DNA from: Emydura subglobosa
Taxonomy: Eukaryota; Chordata; Testudines; Chelidae
Assembly (NCBI GenBank): GCA_007922225.1
Contig: ML680053.1
Span: 9,200,870-9,264,869, forward strand
DNA: 64,000 bases
Reading direction: 5' to 3'
A program made the position numbers and the translations under genes. Below the pieces are notes generated by a model. The model saw nothing but the letters and a program-made list of their open reading frames with translations. It was not told where the DNA came from and ran no database searches. The stretch's first letter is position 1. Every line of letters begins with the position of its first letter. Of this stretch, positions 60,225-64,000 are shown in pieces.

Positions 60225-61100
60225 TGTGACAGGGTCAGACTAGATGGCTACTGGAGAGTGCTAGAAGGCCAATATATCAGCCCCAGGCTCATCAAATCCC
60301 TTTTCCTCTGGTAGCTGAGCAGGGGTTACTCCACATTAATTAACACAGGTGGAGCCAATCAAGGCCCCGCCCATTACTTGTTAAAGGCCTCCCCTGCAGA
60401 GAAAAGGTGTGGCTAGAGTTGTGAGAGTGAGGTGAGCTACCAGAGAGTGTGTGAGAAGGCAAGACGCTGTCGTTAAACCAGGAGGGTTTAGGAGAAGGAG
60501 CAGAACGCTGGCAGGAGAGAACCCTGCAGGTACAAAGACTGGGAGAGGGAAAAATCCTGCCCAAAGAGGGCAAAGGACCTTTCCCAGGCTTGGAGGCTTG
60601 AAGGAAGAGACCCTACCAGAAGGGGAAGATAGAACTGGACATTTGGTTTGACACTACCATGCACAGTGGGGCTGTCTGAGGTCAAGAGCCTACCCTGGCA
60701 AGGAGGCCAGGAAGGGCCCCTATCTGAGCAGGGTCCAGACATTAAGTCATGGGGCACGGGGAAGTAACTCAGGGAAAGCTAGCTGCTTTCCTCAAGCCAC
60801 AGCACAAGGCTGCTACTTGTAGGGTCCCTGGGTTGTTGCCCAGAGTCAAGGGTGGAACCACCCCCCACCCCCACTCCTTACTGGCCATTCACTGGCGTGG
60901 CAAGAGCCCAGCAAAGAGGCAAGGGCCTGTGAGAACCAGAGACAGGACTGGGAACCAGGAGGGAGCAGCCATCTTAGAGAGGCTGTATTACCCTCCCCCA
61001 CCACTAGAGGGTGGAAGAACACTAAAGGGTGAATCAGTTCCCTGACCTACCGCTAGAAGGAAGCGCTGGACTACCGAGGTAGAGGAAAAGCTTTGTCACA
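60225..61100 (+). repeat. 3' LTR of the Gypsy element, complete
   Basis: Starts TGTGACAGGG after a G-rich run (GGGGGGGGGGAGG, a purine tract as expected just before a 3' LTR) and ends CTTTGTCACA, giving TGTGACA/TGTCACA inverted ends. Length 876 bases. Open frames inside (60451-60651, 60749-61045) are accidental. The 5-base flanks of the element, TGTGG and ACGGG, do not form a clear target duplication. Confidence 0.82.
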
Positions 61101-61205
61101 ACGGGTAGGGTGTTTATATCTGCATGAAGCCTCATTGACCTCCGCGGGGCTCCATGTAAGTGCAAGGGTCTGTCTCCATGAATCCAATTTTGGATCTAGC
61201 CCTCA

Positions 61206-62925
61206 TTTTTTTCCAGCAGAAAACAATAAAATACAGTTTAAAGAACCCAGAAACTAGAATTAACATTTCTTCTCCTGTGAAAATCAAATATGATTATAAC
61301 GTCTAAATGCAGAATTCCTAGCTTACAATGGTCCCAAGGGGTATGTATTAATTCGTATCCCCATTGTTGGAAAAAAGGTTTGAAAATCTTTATTAGTAAA
61401 CACTTTGATACGAAGGATTTACTACAATTAATTGTTGCCCGTTGTAGTGCAATTGTACAGAATGGTTATAGCAGCATTATGGAGAGATTAAAAACACTCT
61501 AGGCTACTTCCGCTAATGAAAAGAATATTGTTTTTCAAATGACTTCTCACAGTTGTTGCTGTGTTGCCTCAGGTTGTAGCTATACAACTACAGTCATTTC
61601 ATAGCTGCAAGCGCTCATTTGGATGAAATTATGTAAGGAGGAAAAATACATTAAAAATAGTTTCTTCTCTTAAGGAGACTATAGTTGTGCACTGTTCAAG
61701 TGAGTGCTGGAGTGGGTTCTTTTATCCAGCTCAGCCAGTCCAGTCACTCATCCTAGATAATAAAAGCTCTGGCATTATTTCACTAAACTTTATATGGTCT
61801 GTGAGGCTGATTTCACCTTTCTTCCTTTTTCCATTACAATCAAGAACTACATGAATTCAAACTCTGCACTGTGATAGCTAAGAAACTAGTGAAATCTAGC
61901 TTTCCATGAGAAATGAATGGAAAATCACATCTGGAGAAATGACAGTGCTCTCACTGCCCAATTTTAAACCAATAACCTGTTTATATTTGGATTTACAAGA
62001 TGAATTATCAGGAAGCCAAACTCTGACTTTTACGAGATGCCATGAGGGCTCACCTGTATTAAAGAAAAGCATTTTCTCAACAAGTTCATTAAATAACAAG
62101 GTATCTTGATATGAAACGCTGTAACAGTCTTATAGCCCTGTCCACAGCTTTGGCAACAATGCCAAGTATTCCTTACATACAGTAGATCCTGTATCCTTCC
62201 ACAATTAATTATCTCCAAGCATGTGACACCATTTTGTAAGTCAGAGAATGAGCAAGACACTTGTACTCCAGAAGTGAAAGAAATTACAATGGAAGTCATG
62301 GAAATGCTTCATCTTTTGAAAGTTCTGAGGCAAAAGGAATAGTAGGTTTCAAAAGCTAAATGGTGGAAGGAAAGAGGTCTTTAGTTCTGAACAGACACTA
62401 AAGTCCCATGAGCTCATGCATTAATTTAAAACTGCAGATTACCATGCTGGTTGATGTTAATGATGAATGCAGACGGTAATGTTTGCTACTGACTTATATT
62501 GATTGGAGCTGTTATGTACAACACTAATTAAAATGAGATTAGAGATCTGAAACAAGAGAATTATCAAGGGCACATTTTATTGACTGAAACAGTTCTTGGC
62601 TACTGTGCATTGCAAATGTCGATTCCTGAAGGAAAATAACACAAGTGCTGATTTGAATCCCTTTTCCCTAAACATGCCGGAGGAAAGGTCATTTTGGAAT
62701 TCTGACTATGGCTCTGGTAACACTGAGAACCACCTAGCAGAAAACACCGTTTTCTTAGGCTGATAGTCTGGCATAGCTAAAAAACAAATGGTGGTCTTGA
62801 TTATGCAAACTATTAAGCACATGAGTAATTAACTCATGGGAATAGATGGAACTAATGGTGACTTCAGTAGGATTATTCATGTCTGTAAAGTTACACACAT
62901 GCCGATGGATTTGTGAGATTAAGGC
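61206..62925. other. DLG2 intron, no gene
   Basis: Unique-looking sequence; no exon for the PDZ3-SH3 linker was found. Confidence 0.45.
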
Positions 62926-62929
62926 CTGG

Positions 62930-63120
62930 ATTTATATTATTATTATGAGGAGGAGGAAGAGGAGCCCAAGCCATGGCCCAGGACCCCTTTTTGCTAGCTG
63001 CTGTACAAACACAGAACAAAGAGACAGCTCCTGCTCCAAACAGCTTCCAAACTAAGTATACTATCTGCACTTAGACAGAAAGCTCTTTGGGGGCAGGGAC
63101 TTCCCTTATTTTATGTTGCG
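62930..63120. repeat. Ancient interspersed repeat pieces
   Basis: TTATATTATTATTATGAGGA then GCTGCTGTACAAACACAGAA, CAAAGAGACAGCTCCTGC, followed by AAAGCTCTTTGGGGGCAGGG and ACTTCCCTTATTTT, two ends of a family with GTACAAACACAGAACAAAGA as its core. The same core is at 43920-44000. Confidence 0.55.
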
Positions 63121-64000
63121 GCGAGGGAGGCCTATTCTGCTCCCATGGGTCCTGCGCTTTCTTCGGCTACGCCGGTGGTGTGGCTGGGTGGGAGCGGGGG
63201 GGGGGGGCCAAAACTTTTGAGTACTCTATACATTATGCATAAATTCAATGAATAAATAAAAGTAATATACTGTATTTGGCATAACATCTTTCGTACAAAT
63301 ATATCCCTAAGTGATACAGAATCTTAAAAAACAACAGAAAAAGAGGGTTATAGTTAAAAGCTGAGCAGAAGAGATGTTTTTAGATACGATTTGCAAAGAA
63401 AAGCAAACAAAGAAAATATTGCAAGATGCAGGAAGACCCTTCCACATGACAGGAGGTGCAGAGGAGAAGGCTCTTGCAGCAGGATTTTTAGGGAGCCTTT
63501 CTGTCACATGTGACATCAGCAGAGCCTTGTGATGTACTTTGTGAACTGAGAATGTAAAACATCCCCTTGGCCACAGAACTTTGCCATCTTTATTATCCTG
63601 CTAATGAAAGGTAATCATGTCTAACTACTTTTGATCTTCTTTGCTTTTGCAGATTGCATTATTCTAGGATCACAGAAATCTACTGTAGTTCATAGATTGC
63701 AGTGGAACTTTAGAAAAGTTTTGTTGCAACAAACAACTGCAATCTTCTCTGTCTTTTCCTTTATTTTTTCCCAGACTGTTACTTTAATTTAATACGCACT
63801 TGTACAACTGCAGGCCCTGCCCAGAGCTAGTGCGTGTAGAGATTCACAAATTGTTCATTTATAGAAGTCTGCTTGATGAACAGCACCAACTCAGAGACCT
63901 CAGAATCTGACTAAAGCAGAAAGAGCATACAAACAAAACAAAAACAGCAGCATCTGCTGAGGGTCACTGGAGTGGCATAACACCGAAGGATTGTTTTAGT
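63121..64000. other. DLG2 intron, no gene
   Basis: Contains an 11-base or longer G tract at about 63197-63207 within a short GC-rich patch; nothing else recognised. Confidence 0.4.

Noticed and set aside
60451..61045. Two plus-strand open frames after the Gypsy pol
   Set aside because: Both lie wholly inside the 3' LTR and show no gag, envelope or other protein features.

Overview
The window is vertebrate nuclear DNA with no bacterial or viral gene content. The organism is most likely a turtle or another non-avian sauropsid. The evidence is many CR1 LINEs (one almost full length), Harbinger-type MITEs, a hAT element, a Gypsy LTR element and tRNA-like composite repeats, and no Alu or L1 that I can recognise. 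The turtle call is an inference from repeat style; no marker gene proves it.

The only functional protein-coding gene I can support is DLG2 (PSD-93/chapsyn-110), a synaptic MAGUK scaffold, transcribed on the minus strand across the whole window. Five exons are present. In transcript order they are the SH3 exon (58278-58454), the polybasic hook exon (45136-45211), two alternative hook exons (11379-11478 and 10329-10374), and a 42-nt optional microexon (6496-6537). All have AG/GT splice sites and matching phases. The phases imply that exactly one of the two alternative exons must be used, while the 42-nt exon is free to be included or skipped. PDZ exons (upstream, beyond 64000) and guanylate-kinase exons (downstream, below 1) were not found.

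The rest is intron, heavily colonised by repeats. 1-6.5 kb: one CR1 fragment, a G27 tract and possible conserved noncoding sequence. 7-15.1 kb: small repeats around the alternative exons. 15.1-20.9 kb: an old non-LTR retrotransposon fragment beside a nearly complete CR1, which itself contains a 780-bp hAT insertion with an 8-bp target duplication. 21.5-30.6 kb: decayed CR1s, an AT-rich repeat and two LTR-like pieces. 33-38.7 kb: a dense block with three Harbinger-type MITEs, inverted-repeat elements and a tRNA-like composite repeat split by a 1.6-kb CR1. 41.5-52.3 kb: RTE-like and other LINE remnants, three members of one MITE family, an old CR1 and an unidentified broken coding sequence at 47.1-47.5 kb that looks like a retropseudogene. 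58.9-61.2 kb: a rearranged Gypsy element lacking gag and integrase, sitting inside an older repeat.

I see no sign of a new biological system. The points most worth checking are the splice-phase logic of the DLG2 hook exons, the unidentified pseudogene, and the nested transposon histories. Family names for repeats come from recognition by eye, not from a database search.
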